Shown here piece by piece: positions 1 through 7,303 of a stretch of DNA of 45,699 nt. Below the pieces are notes generated by a model that saw only the letters and a list, made by a program, of their open reading frames with translations, did not search any database and had not been told where the DNA came from. The translations under genes were made by a program, and so were the position numbers. Source of the stretch: Deltaproteobacteria bacterium (GTDB lineage: Bacteria; Desulfobacterota; Binatia; Binatales; Binataceae); NCBI GenBank assembly GCA_021780225.1, contig JAJXZF010000044.1:1-45699 (forward strand), given 5' to 3'. Positions within the stretch are counted from its first letter, which is position 1. Each line of letters begins with the position of its first letter.

Positions 1-529
1 TGGCGTATTCGAGCGCCGCGGTCTTGGTCAGGCCGATCACGCCGTGTTTCGACGCGGTGTACGCCGGCATTCCGTGCGATCCGACGAGTCCCGCCGCCGA
101 CGCCGTGTTGACGATCGCGCCGCCGCCCTGCTTGACCATCTGGATGATCTCGTACTTCATGCAGAGCCATACGCCGCGCAGGTTCACCGCCATGATGCGG
201 TCGAAGTTCTCTTCCGTGTCGTCGGCCGTGCGCGCGATTTTTCCCGCGACGCCCGCGTTGTTGTAGGCGCTGTCGAGCCGGCCGAACGCCTTCACCGCGG
301 CCGCGACCAGCGCTTGCGCTTCGCTCGCCTGGGCCACGTCGCAGCGCGCAAACTCGGCGGTTCCGCCCGCGTCGCGCACCAGCTTCACGGTTTCGCGGCC
401 GCCGTCCTCGACCACGTCGGCGACCAGCACCTTCGCGCCTTCCCGCGCGAACGCGAGCGCGGCCGCCCGGCCGATTCCCGAACCTCCGCCCGTTACGAGC
501 GTGACTTTCCCATTTAACAATCCAGCCAC
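1..529 (-). CDS. SDR-family NAD(P)-dependent oxidoreductase (partial, C-terminus beyond window)
   Basis: Classical short-chain dehydrogenase/reductase; about 176 residues are visible before the window edge cuts the C-terminus. The Rossmann glycine motif TGGGSGIG is at residues 13-20, NNAG at 90-93, and the catalytic Ser, Tyr and Lys follow (NTASAAG, then YTASK), so the visible part is intact. The start is taken as GTG at 529 because AGGAGAGG lies 7 nt upstream; the first ATG (513) is out of frame. It resembles glucose 1-dehydrogenase / 3-hydroxyacyl reductase-like SDRs, but the substrate cannot be deduced. It reads away from the HEPN islet, so the adjacent 5' region holds its promoter. Confidence 0.9.
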   Translation of the reverse strand, partial: MAGLLNGKVTLVTGGGSGIGRAAALAFAREGAKVLVADVVEDGGRETVKLVRDAGGTAEFARCDVAQASEAQALVAAAVKAFGRLDSAYNNAGVAGKIARTADDTEENFDRIMAVNLRGVWLCMKYEIIQMVKQGGGAIVNTASAAGLVGSHGMPAYTASKHGVIGLTKTAALEYA

Positions 530-619
530 TGTTGTCCTCTCCTGATTGGGTGAACGGTGCACCGCGGCCCGCGCGATCGCCGGCTCCAGTCCGTTACTGG
601 CCGTGGTATAGCATCGCGT

Positions 620-644
620 GCGGCGTTTCGCCTATCGCGCCGGC
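620..644 (+). repeat. 25-bp direct repeat, left copy
   Basis: Twenty-five bases, starting GCGGCGTTTCGCC and ending CGCGCCGGC, recur exactly at 1687-1711. Identity stops on the right of both copies, and one mismatch is followed by two matches on the left. The repeat contains a short hairpin (GGCG-TTT-CGCC). The two copies flank the HEPN gene, so they may be attachment-like sites or the scar of recombination between short homologies. Confidence 0.8.
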
Positions 645-860
645 CGCGGGCGATCTGAATCGGGACCGACTTCGACCCAACCAAGGGCGGAGAACAAGCC
701 AGCCGGCGCTTGCACGGCTGGCACGCCTCTGATCGAACCGGCTGCCGCTGGCAGCAAAGAGCGCTCGCTGCTCGAAAGCATCAGCAACCACATCTCCGCC
801 CGCCCAATCTTGGTGGAGGAAAGACAAGCGGATATGTTCAAAGCCAAGGAGGTGGGCTAG
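645..860 (+). pseudogene. Possible 5'-truncated reading frame coupled to the HEPN gene
   Basis: An open frame enters from the left 25-bp repeat and ends with TAG at 858-860, two bases before the HEPN start. Its C-terminal part looks protein-like (SLLESISNHISARPILVEER), and its last codons include the AAGGAGGTG that serves the HEPN gene. It has no well-placed start after the repeat, only GTG at 618 within the junction or a late ATG. A gene truncated at the junction is therefore one reading, and chance openness in GC-rich DNA is the other. No family was recognised. Confidence 0.25.
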
Positions 861-862
861 CC

Positions 863-1579
863 ATGACGGGCGACGGACTATCCGAGGCCAAACACGACGC
901 GAACCGCATAAAAACGTGGCGCTCCTTGCTCGATCGTCTTTGGGCCTCCATGTCCGACCTCGCACGATCTCGACGCGGATTTGAAGAGGCTGCGGAGGCG
1001 CTAATACACTGTCACGTCTCTCTGGATGCGATGAAAAGCCTTGGAATCAGCTATCAGTTTTTCGTGACGATAAAGTTGAGATGCGAGTTGGACTTGAATC
1101 CACAAAGCGTGTCCATGGCCCGGCTCCTGACCGACATCCGCAATCATCCGGGGGAGATTTCCCGCGAACAGTTCGTGTTTAGATATTTAGCGCAGACAGA
1201 TAATCGCATGCTGCCCACGGGTAAGACGGCGTCCATGAGTCCATGGCTTCCGGATAGAGATACGCTTTCGCAGTGGTCGCGAGCCGCGCATCTGCGGTTC
1301 GACGAACTCGTTGGCGACGGCCAGTTTGGGTTAACCAAAGAGCATGTGAGTGCCGATCTCAACAGACTCAAAGACTTGGGCGCCAAGGCCAAAAATTTTG
1401 CCAACCGGCGAGTTGCGCACAACGACTTGTTCGGGTCAGGCCCGGCTCCGCAATCCGGTTCCGTAGAAGATTGGGTTCGTTTACTTAGCGTCGATCCCTG
1501 CATCGAATTACTTCAATCACTGTTTGTAAAATATTGGTGGCTGGTTAATGGCGAAGCGCCTGTAGGGTTTCCAATGTAG
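863..1579 (+). CDS. HEPN_AbiU2-like protein (putative RNase-type defence/toxin)
   Basis: The protein has 238 residues and starts at ATG 863 behind a strong AAGGAGGTG 10 nt upstream; upstream in-frame codons are ignored. It appears largely alpha-helical. Two segments match my recollection of the HEPN_AbiU2 family: an N-terminal SVSMARLL stretch (residues about 80-88) and an NRRVAHND motif at 181-188. In that motif Arg182/Arg183 and His186 correspond to the Arg...His pair of HEPN ribonucleases, and AHxD is typical of AbiU2-type members. Such proteins act in abortive infection or toxin-antitoxin systems, probably by cutting RNA. GC content falls well below the neighbours, approaching 45 % in parts, and the gene lies between two 25-bp direct repeats, suggesting transfer. 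Assignment is from motif memory only; no partner antitoxin was identified. Confidence 0.65.
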   Translation: MTGDGLSEAKHDANRIKTWRSLLDRLWASMSDLARSRRGFEEAAEALIHCHVSLDAMKSLGISYQFFVTIKLRCELDLNPQSVSMARLLTDIRNHPGEISREQFVFRYLAQTDNRMLPTGKTASMSPWLPDRDTLSQWSRAAHLRFDELVGDGQFGLTKEHVSADLNRLKDLGAKAKNFANRRVAHNDLFGSGPAPQSGSVEDWVRLLSVDPCIELLQSLFVKYWWLVNGEAPVGFPM

Positions 1580-1686
1580 TTTTTTCGACTATTTAGCTAG
1601 ATGTGCCGTCCAACATAAGAAAGCTCGCAGCGAGAGAATGGCGTGAAGCATCGGCCTCACACCAGGTCGAGCACTTCGCGGAGCGC

Positions 1687-1711
1687 GCGGCGTTTCGCCT
1701 ATCGCGCCGGC
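1687..1711 (+). repeat. 25-bp direct repeat, right copy
   Basis: Exact second copy of the repeat at 620-644, start-to-start spacing 1067 bp. To its right the sequence returns to high GC and leads into the cobalamin-binding protein gene. Removing one copy plus the intervening DNA would leave an uninterrupted intergenic region between the SDR gene and that gene. Confidence 0.8.
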
Positions 1712-1781
1712 GTCTTTCGGCGCGGACCCGCGCCCGCCCGCCTCTTGATCCGCGCCCGCGCGGCGCGCAGAAATTGTCGCG

Positions 1782-2708
1782 ATGCCTCGAATCGTCTCAT
1801 TGCTTCCCAGCGCGACCGAAATCGTGTGCGCGCTTGGTTTTCAGGACCAACTCGTCGGACGTTCGCACGAATGCGATTTTCCGCCCGGCGTGGCCGCGCT
1901 GCCCGCGCTCACCGCGCCGCGCTTCGATCCCGAAGGCGCCAGCGCCGAGGTCAACGATCGCGTCAAGCGCATCCTGACCGATGCGCTCGCCGTCTATAGC
2001 GTGGACGCCGCGCGGCTGCGCGAGTTGCAGCCCGATTGCATCGTCACCCAGGCCCAGTGCGACGTATGCGCCGTCAGCCTGCGCGACGTCGAAGACGCGG
2101 TCGCGCAATGGACGGGCGCCCGGCCGCGAATCGTTTCGCTCGCGCCGTGGGGCATGGCCGAAGTGTTTGGAGATATGGAGCGCGTCGCCGCCGCGCTCGG
2201 CGCATCCGCGCGCGGAGCCGAAGTGGTCGGCGGACTCAAGCGCCGCATGGAAAGCATCCGCGCGCGCGCCGCCTCCGCGGACCGCCGTCCGCGCGTCGCC
2301 TGCATCGAATGGCTCGATCCGCTGATGGGCGCGGGCAACTGGATGCCCGAACTGATCGAGGCCGCGGGCGCGGCCAGCCTGCTCGGCAAGGCCGGCGAGC
2401 ATTCCTCATGGATCGAATTCGACGCGCTGGCCGCCGCCGATCCCGAGGTTATCCTGATCGCGCCGTGCGGCTTCACGATGGAACGCACGGCCGCCGAATT
2501 GGCCGCGATCACCGCGCGTCCCGGATGGAACGATTTGCGCGCGGTGCGCGACGGGAGCGTCTTTCTCGCCGAAGGCAATCAGTATTTCAACCGGCCCGGC
2601 CCGCGCATCGCCGAGTCGCTCGAAATTCTCGCCGAAATTCTGCATCCCGGGCTTTTTCGCTTCGGCCACGAAGGCTCCGGATGGCGCCGCGTCGCGTCCG
2701 CCGCTTGA
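1782..2708 (+). CDS. Soluble cobalamin-binding protein (BtuF-like, no signal peptide)
   Basis: The 308-residue protein is of the class III periplasmic-binding (BtuF/FecB-like) fold. The N-terminus starts directly with the first beta strand (MPRIVSLLPSATE), so it has neither signal peptide nor lipobox and should stay in the cytoplasm. SHECDFPP (residues about 28-35) and the QAQCDVCAVS segment near residue 90 are characteristic of the cytosolic subgroup annotated as cobalamin-binding proteins. The start ATG 1782 is at the family-expected position. It shares the CDFP motif with the lipoprotein of the BtuFCD-type operon at 6409-9354, which suggests corrinoid handling after uptake. No cobalamin riboswitch was recognised upstream. 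An iron-chelate ligand cannot be excluded. Confidence 0.85.
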   Translation: MPRIVSLLPSATEIVCALGFQDQLVGRSHECDFPPGVAALPALTAPRFDPEGASAEVNDRVKRILTDALAVYSVDAARLRELQPDCIVTQAQCDVCAVSLRDVEDAVAQWTGARPRIVSLAPWGMAEVFGDMERVAAALGASARGAEVVGGLKRRMESIRARAASADRRPRVACIEWLDPLMGAGNWMPELIEAAGAASLLGKAGEHSSWIEFDALAAADPEVILIAPCGFTMERTAAELAAITARPGWNDLRAVRDGSVFLAEGNQYFNRPGPRIAESLEILAEILHPGLFRFGHEGSGWRRVASAA

Positions 2709-2759
2709 CCGGCATTTCGCATCGGCTGGACTGCCCCGCGCTCCCTGTTCGTTTTCGCG

Positions 2760-3689
2760 TCAGCCCCCGGCCAGGTACTTCAATCCTTCGCGCGGCGGCG
2801 TGAGGGTAATCGGAAACTCGGCGCGCAGGAGCGAGAGGTCGCAGGCGTTGTCGGCGATCAGAAAGTCCACCGCCTCGCGCGAGAACAGCGCCCCCGGCGC
2901 CATTTCCGCGATTCTGCCGGCCATGCGCAGCGCCGCTTCGCGTATATGGATAATCGGCCGCCTGCGCCCCGTGATCTCCATCGTCAGTCGCACCAGCGCA
3001 TCGAACGTCATCGTTTCCGGCCCGCCGATTTCATAAATTCCGTTGCGCCCCCGTCCGTCGGCGGCCAGCGCCACGCACGCCGCCAGATCGTCCACCAGCA
3101 ACGGCTGCAGCCGTTGTTTCCCGTCGCCCGGAACGATCATCGCCGGCGCGAACTTGAGCGCTTTCGCGATCATGTTCACGACCCGGTCTTCCGGTCCATA
3201 TACCAGCGAAGGCCGGAAGATCGTGAACTCGATTCCCGATTCCCTGATTTTCCGTTCGGCGCGCCCTTTCCATCGGAACGCGCCGGTCGAGGACCGCTCG
3301 TCGGCGGCGGCGCCGCTGATATAGATGAATCGTTCTACGCCCGCCGCGCGCGCGGCCGCGAGCAGCGCGACCGTGCCGCCATAATCGACGCGTTGGAAGG
3401 TCAATCCTTTCGCGGGATTTTCGATCGGATAGCCGTCGAACTGCGCGGCGTTCACGATCGCCGCCGCGCCCGCCAGCGCCTCGCCGAGCCGCGCGCTCTG
3501 CGTAACGTCGGCCGCGACAAATTCGATATTCGCGGCGTCGCCCGCGAAACGCGCCCGCGCGCGCTGCGGATCGCGCGTGAGCACCCGCACGGTCGCGTCC
3601 GGCGCCTGCGCGATGCGGCGGACGATCGCCCGTCCGATAAAGCCGGAACCGCCGGCCACGGCGATAATTTGTCGTGCGGTTTGCGTCAT
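2760..3689 (-). CDS. NAD(P)-binding epimerase-like protein (complex I NDUFA9-type SDR)
   Basis: This 309-residue atypical/extended SDR belongs to the NmrA/NDUFA9-like group. The N-terminal Rossmann motif is AGGSGFIG (residues 12-19), with an arginine-rich second strand (VLTRDPQRARAR) that favours NADP(H). FRPSLVYGPEDRVV near residue 160 is the usual extended-SDR landmark, but the classical YxxxK pair is replaced by RWKGRAERKI, so catalysis may be lost or altered. The C-terminal helix set and GGPETMTFDALV match the NDUFA9-like family. It is convergent with the cobalamin-binding gene, with a 51-bp gap. Substrate unknown. Confidence 0.85.
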   Translation of the reverse strand: MTQTARQIIAVAGGSGFIGRAIVRRIAQAPDATVRVLTRDPQRARARFAGDAANIEFVAADVTQSARLGEALAGAAAIVNAAQFDGYPIENPAKGLTFQRVDYGGTVALLAAARAAGVERFIYISGAAADERSSTGAFRWKGRAERKIRESGIEFTIFRPSLVYGPEDRVVNMIAKALKFAPAMIVPGDGKQRLQPLLVDDLAACVALAADGRGRNGIYEIGGPETMTFDALVRLTMEITGRRRPIIHIREAALRMAGRIAEMAPGALFSREAVDFLIADNACDLSLLRAEFPITLTPPREGLKYLAGG

Positions 3690-3725
3690 CGGCGGGCGGC
3701 GCCGTGCGCCGCTGGATAAAAGAGT

Positions 3726-3929
3726 AGCGCGATGTCCTCTAAATAAGTTTGCACTCTGCGTCTATCTTGCGCTCAGCGTGGATGCCCGGATCAAGTCCGG
3801 GCATGACACACTCAGTTCGTCATTGCCGAGCCCGGACCCGGCAATCTATCCCTTGCCGCCCGACAGTGGGCGACCTGCGCGCCGAGCTGATAAGGCGTCA
3901 GGTGGAAGTTATTTGCGGGACGCCACAGT
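3726..3929. mobile_element. MITE-like element, copy 1, with two internal REP hairpins
   Basis: Non-coding repeat closely related to the element at 40739-40924. The right end (3909-3929) is the inverse of that element's left end with one mismatch in 21 bases. The left end (about 3728-3745) is more decayed but keeps AAATAAGTTTGCACT. It contains two hairpins: a 9-bp perfect stem ATGCCCGGA/TCCGGGCAT around TCAAG (3782-3804), and an ATTGCCG...CGGCAAT stem just after. Relative to copy 2 it has about 16 extra bases near 3760-3776. No transposase is present, so movement would need an enzyme encoded elsewhere. It sits between convergent-side gene ends and starts and holds no gene. Confidence 0.75.
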
Positions 3930-3981
3930 AGCGCGTCGCGCGCGCCCATTCGACAAAAAATTTTCGACTGACCAGGCCCGG

Positions 3982-4932
3982 TCAGGCGGAATTGCGCTTG
4001 CGGCGCCGCGGCCGGCGTTTCGGTTTCGCAATCGCAGCCGTGTCGCCGTCGGCGAGCGGGATCAGCCGGAAACGCGAAATCTCCGGGCGGCAGTTGATTC
4101 TGATTCGCACCCAGAACGTGCCCAGGCCGCGATTGGTGTAGAGATAGAAATCGCCGTAGCGGTTCAGCCCCGCGTAATATTCCTTGCCGATGCGCAGGAC
4201 CGACCTGATCAGCGAGCCGTAAAACGGTATCCGCACCACGCCGCCGTGCGTATGCCCCGACAGCATCACGCCCGGCCCGAGATGGCGCGCGTAGAGCGCG
4301 GTGTCGGGATTGTGCGCCAGCACAATCGTGCAATCGTCCGGCCGCACGCCGGCGAATGCGCGCGACGGTTCCGCCCGGCGCGACCATAAATCGTCGATTC
4401 CGACGATCACGGCCTCTTCGCCGCGGAGCGCGACGCGCTCGTTCGCGTTCGCCAGCACGCGCGCGCCCGCATCCCTGAGCGCCTGCGCGATCGTGCCGAA
4501 CGACGACCAATGATCGTGATTTCCGGCGATCGCGAAGACGCCCGCTTTCGGCGCAAGTCCGGACAGCGCCCGCTCGAACTCGCGCAGATAGCGCCGCATC
4601 GTGTCGGGTCCCGAAAAATAGTCGCCGGTCAAAAAAACGAAATCGGGCGATTCTCGATTGATGGTGCGCACCGCCTCCTGCAAACGCGCCAGATCCTCGT
4701 CGCGATCGACATGAAAATCGCTGATCTGGCATGCGACGATGCCCTCGAGCCCGGCGCTCAAGCGGCGCACCGGCAAATCCAGCCGCACCACCTCGACCGC
4801 GTCGATCGTCCGCCGCCACATCCGATGCAACGGGCGCAGCGCGATCGGCGGTTTGCGCGGAGCGCCGCGATGGCGCCGCGGCCGCGCTTCGCCGACAGGC
4901 GCCTCGGATATTTTCAGGCTTGCCGTGGACAT
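3982..4932 (-). CDS. Calcineurin-like metallophosphoesterase (YkuE/LpxG-like)
   Basis: The protein has 316 residues. The complete metal-binding series is visible in order: ISDFHVD, LTGDY, GNHDHW, VLAHNPD and SGHTHGG. This spacing is that of the YkuE/YaeI/LpxG subgroup, some members of which hydrolyse UDP-2,3-diacylglucosamine in lipid A synthesis. The N-terminus is basic and proline-rich (PRRHRGAPRKPP) and lacks the transmembrane helix often found in that subgroup. The C-terminus ends in a KPKRRPRRRKR tail. It follows the HAD gene on the same strand after 12 bp, so the two are probably co-transcribed. Substrate not determined. Confidence 0.9.
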   Translation of the reverse strand: MSTASLKISEAPVGEARPRRHRGAPRKPPIALRPLHRMWRRTIDAVEVVRLDLPVRRLSAGLEGIVACQISDFHVDRDEDLARLQEAVRTINRESPDFVFLTGDYFSGPDTMRRYLREFERALSGLAPKAGVFAIAGNHDHWSSFGTIAQALRDAGARVLANANERVALRGEEAVIVGIDDLWSRRAEPSRAFAGVRPDDCTIVLAHNPDTALYARHLGPGVMLSGHTHGGVVRIPFYGSLIRSVLRIGKEYYAGLNRYGDFYLYTNRGLGTFWVRIRINCRPEISRFRLIPLADGDTAAIAKPKRRPRRRKRNSA

Positions 4933-4944
4933 CGGCGTATCAGT

Positions 4945-5652
4945 CTAGAATACGCGCCGCAATTCGTGAAAGCCATTTAATTCAATAAAACGTTCATGCG
5001 TTTGGTCGAGCGGTTCGTGCTCCAGCTCCCAGGTGTGCGGATACGGAATGAAGACCGCGCCCAACCCCGCCCGCAGCGCCGGATTGATGTCGGACCGCGG
5101 ACTGTTGCCGATCATGAAGGTGCGCGCCGGGTCGAGTTCGGCCTGCGCCGCCAGCAGCCGGTAGGCCGCCGGATCTTTCTCGCGCGGCACGCCGACCCGG
5201 CTGAAGTATCGCCGCAGGCCCGACCGCTCGAGCTTGCGCAATTGCTCGGAGGGGTTGCCCTTGGTGAAAAGTATCAGCCGATGGCGCTGCGCGAGCTCTT
5301 CCAGCGTCTCAGGCACGGCGGGCAGGGGGGCGCAATATCGCTCGATCAGCCGCGCGCCGATCGCCTCGGTCCGCGCGCGCATCCGAGGCCGCCGTTCGTC
5401 CGGCGTCAGCTCGTGGGCCACGCGATGCAGCGCGACGACGTAGGCGCCGCGGCCGTATCCGTGCGTTGTGATTATTTCCAGCTCGTGCCGCCGGAGCGTT
5501 GCTTGAATTTCCTGGCGATGGCGCGCCGCCTCCCGCTCCAGCTCGGCGATAAACTCGGCCTCGGCTTCAAGGAAATGGACGTTCGATTCCCACAGCGTGT
5601 CGTCGGCGTCGAAAATCAGGTTCAGTTCGCCGCCCTCTGCGCGCACGTCCAT
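4945..5652 (-). CDS. HAD-superfamily hydrolase
   Basis: The 235-residue protein carries all four HAD motifs: motif I DADDTLW (residues about 16-22, nucleophile first Asp), motif II Thr in ILFTKGN, motif III Lys in PREKDP, and motif IV GNSPRSDI. The helical cap between motifs I and II is of the C1 type, as in phosphatases and dehalogenase-like members. The N-terminus could begin a few codons later; ATG 5652 is the first ATG of the frame. It is the first gene of a likely two-gene unit with the metallophosphoesterase, and both are hydrolases of unknown phosphate ester. Confidence 0.88.
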   Translation of the reverse strand: MDVRAEGGELNLIFDADDTLWESNVHFLEAEAEFIAELEREAARHRQEIQATLRRHELEIITTHGYGRGAYVVALHRVAHELTPDERRPRMRARTEAIGARLIERYCAPLPAVPETLEELAQRHRLILFTKGNPSEQLRKLERSGLRRYFSRVGVPREKDPAAYRLLAAQAELDPARTFMIGNSPRSDINPALRAGLGAVFIPYPHTWELEHEPLDQTHERFIELNGFHELRRVF

Positions 5653-6014
5653 ACAATTAGCTTAGGCGCCGCAGACCCTCCGCGCAATTTCCCCGTCCCT
5701 ACCGCCAGGAAAGCTCTGCACAAGTTGAGCTTGGCCCGAATTTCTCGGACGTGGATCGCCGGGTCAAGCCCGGTGATGACGAAGCAACAGAAGACCGGAG
5801 GGTTGATCGTCATGGCCGGGCTTAGACCCGGCCATCCATGTCCCTGACCGGTCGCCGCCTTGTGCGGAGCTTCCTTAGCGAACGTTACGGCATCGGTAAT
5901 TTCATTTCCAACTGAAATATCGCTTATAAACAATTGATTTTCGTGTATCCGATTGAATCTCGGGAGGATTCGCGGCGGTCCTGAATGACCGAAGCGGCCG
6001 GAAAGGAAACGGCG
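5653..6014. other. Intergenic region holding REP-like palindromes
   Basis: This 362-nt gap between divergent genes contains the pair of palindromes annotated at 5755-5835. The rest (about 5870-5990) is AT-richer and is a plausible place for the promoter of the lipoprotein gene, but no clean -35/-10 pair was found. No RNA gene was recognised. Confidence 0.5.
5755..5835. repeat. Pair of REP-like palindromes
   Basis: Two hairpins lie 34 bp apart: ATCGCCGGG-TCAAG-CCCGGTGAT (5755-5777, one mismatch) and ATGGCCGGG-CTTAGA-CCCGGCCAT (5812-5835, perfect 9-bp stem). The TCAAG loop and CCGG stems match the hairpins inside the two MITE-like elements, but no terminal inverted repeat is recognisable here. 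It looks like a separate, older member of the same repeat family. Confidence 0.75.
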
Positions 6015-6428
6015 ATGTCTGTGCTTCGCGTTACGGTCATGATGGTTGTTCTTTTGGAAATGGCGCTGGCAAGCGGATGCGGCATCACTCAATTTCCGGA
6101 TCCCGACAAAGTCGCCGCGCTCACGCCCGCCCAATTGCAGGAAGACGTCAGAAAGGCGCGCGCCAACGAGGATCGCTTCAATGAGGTTTACAAGGAACCC
6201 AAGCTATGGTCGAACCACGATCGCAATCTTGCCGTATGGAACTTGCCGCCCTTACCGTTGCCGAAAGCATGTATGACGCCGGGCAGCGAAACCAATATGG
6301 ACTGTATGCGCTACGCGGCGCGGCTCCATGCGATCCCGTTCTTCGCTGCATCCGGTATTCGAAGCTATAGCTTTTACGCGAACGGTTGGTCGGAAACGCA
6401 GCCGCAAATTAATCCCGAGGGTTATTGA
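6015..6428 (+). CDS. Small putative lipoprotein, unknown function
   Basis: The 137-residue protein starts at ATG 6015, chosen over ATG 5985 because GAAAGGAAA lies just upstream and the signal peptide then begins properly (MSVLRVTVMMVVLLEMALASGC). Cys22 follows ASG, a slightly weak lipobox. The mature part has a charged helical region (LQEDVRKARANEDRFNEVY) and a Pro-rich stretch with two or three cysteines. No family recognised. Its last 20 bp overlap the 3' end of the convergent ABC ATPase gene. Confidence 0.65.
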   Translation: MSVLRVTVMMVVLLEMALASGCGITQFPDPDKVAALTPAQLQEDVRKARANEDRFNEVYKEPKLWSNHDRNLAVWNLPPLPLPKACMTPGSETNMDCMRYAARLHAIPFFAASGIRSYSFYANGWSETQPQINPEGY

Positions 6429-7302
6429 TTCTCGACCGGCGGGCCGCGTCGATCGGCAAAATCGCGAGCGCGCCGGTCGCCGGATTCCGCCCGACGTAAA
6501 CTTCGGTATCGTAAACCGCGCTGAGCCGTTCGGCCGTCAGCGCCTCTTCGGGACGGCCGTAACCGGCGGCCGCGCCGTTTTTCATCAGCAGCACGCGGTC
6601 GGCATAAAGCGCGGCGGCGTTCAGATCATGCATCGTCGCCGCGACCGCTATCCGTTCCCGTTCGGCCAGTTCGCGAAAACGGCCGAAAATCTCGGCGACG
6701 TGCCGCATGTCCAGAAACGCCGACGGCTCGTCGAGCAGCGCGATCTCCGGCCGCTGCGCCAGCGCCCGCGCCAGAAACACCCGCTTGCGTTCGCCGCCTG
6801 ATAGTTCCTGAATCGCGCGGCCCGCCAGTGGCGCGAGATCGAAGTGGTCGAGCGCTTCGCGCGCGATCGCCAAATCGCGCGCGGATTCGAAGCGCCACGC
6901 TCCCAGATGGGGCGCGCGGCCCATCAGCACCACCTCCATCACGGTGAAGCGGAACGCGATCGGATTTTCCTGCGCGACCGTCGCCATCCGCCGCGCGATC
7001 GCGCGCCGGTCGTAATCCCCAAGCGGCCGTCCCGCCATCTCGACCGTTCCGCTCCACGGCGTGAGCGCGCCGCTCAAAACCCGCAGCAGCGTGGATTTTC
7101 CCGCGCCGTTCGGGCCGACGATCGCCAGCAGCTCGCCGCGCCGCACGTCGATCGAAACTTCGCGCACGGCGGCGCGTCCGCCGTAGCCGGCGGTCGCCTT
7201 GATCGCGCGCAGCGCGACCTCGCCCGGCGCCGAGAGGCATTCCGAAGCGTCGCCGCGAATTGCGCGGGCGTCGGTGGTCTCGCCGGTCGCTTGGTCGGCC
7301 AT
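6409..7302 (-). CDS. ABC transporter ATP-binding protein, BtuD/FepC type
   Basis: ATPase of a class II importer for cobalamin, haem or Fe-siderophore, 297 residues. Walker A GPNGAGKST is at 63-71, the Q-loop in VAQENP, signature LSGGERKR, Walker B IALLDEP and the switch His in TMHDLNAA. An N-terminal extension of about 28 residues precedes the domain; later starts are possible. It is the third gene of a three-gene operon (binding protein, permease, ATPase), one base after the permease stop. The C-terminal tail (VYVGRNPATGALAILP) is typical of HmuV/BtuD-like subunits. Confidence 0.92.
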   Translation of the reverse strand: MADQATGETTDARAIRGDASECLSAPGEVALRAIKATAGYGGRAAVREVSIDVRRGELLAIVGPNGAGKSTLLRVLSGALTPWSGTVEMAGRPLGDYDRRAIARRMATVAQENPIAFRFTVMEVVLMGRAPHLGAWRFESARDLAIAREALDHFDLAPLAGRAIQELSGGERKRVFLARALAQRPEIALLDEPSAFLDMRHVAEIFGRFRELAERERIAVAATMHDLNAAALYADRVLLMKNGAAAGYGRPEEALTAERLSAVYDTEVYVGRNPATGALAILPIDAARRSRINNPRD

Positions 7303-7303
7303 C

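Larger units (their letters stand above)
530..862. other. Intergenic region with left junction of the HEPN islet
   Basis: This stretch of about 330 nt lies between the divergent SDR gene and the HEPN gene. Its first part (530-619) carries the SDR ribosome-binding site and presumably its promoter. The 25-bp direct repeat starts at 620. From about 650 an open frame runs into the HEPN gene (described separately). No RNA gene or convincing promoter was seen. Confidence 0.5.

Noticed and set aside
620-1711. CRISPR array from the 25-bp repeats
   Set aside because: Only two copies exist, more than 1 kb apart, with a gene between them and no regular spacers.
3749-3931. Small ORFs across the MITE/REP repeats (peptides like WMPGSSPGMT), also at 40762-41001
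   Set aside because: They are translations of palindromic repeats, lack ribosome-binding sites, and the two copies differ by indels without regard to frame.
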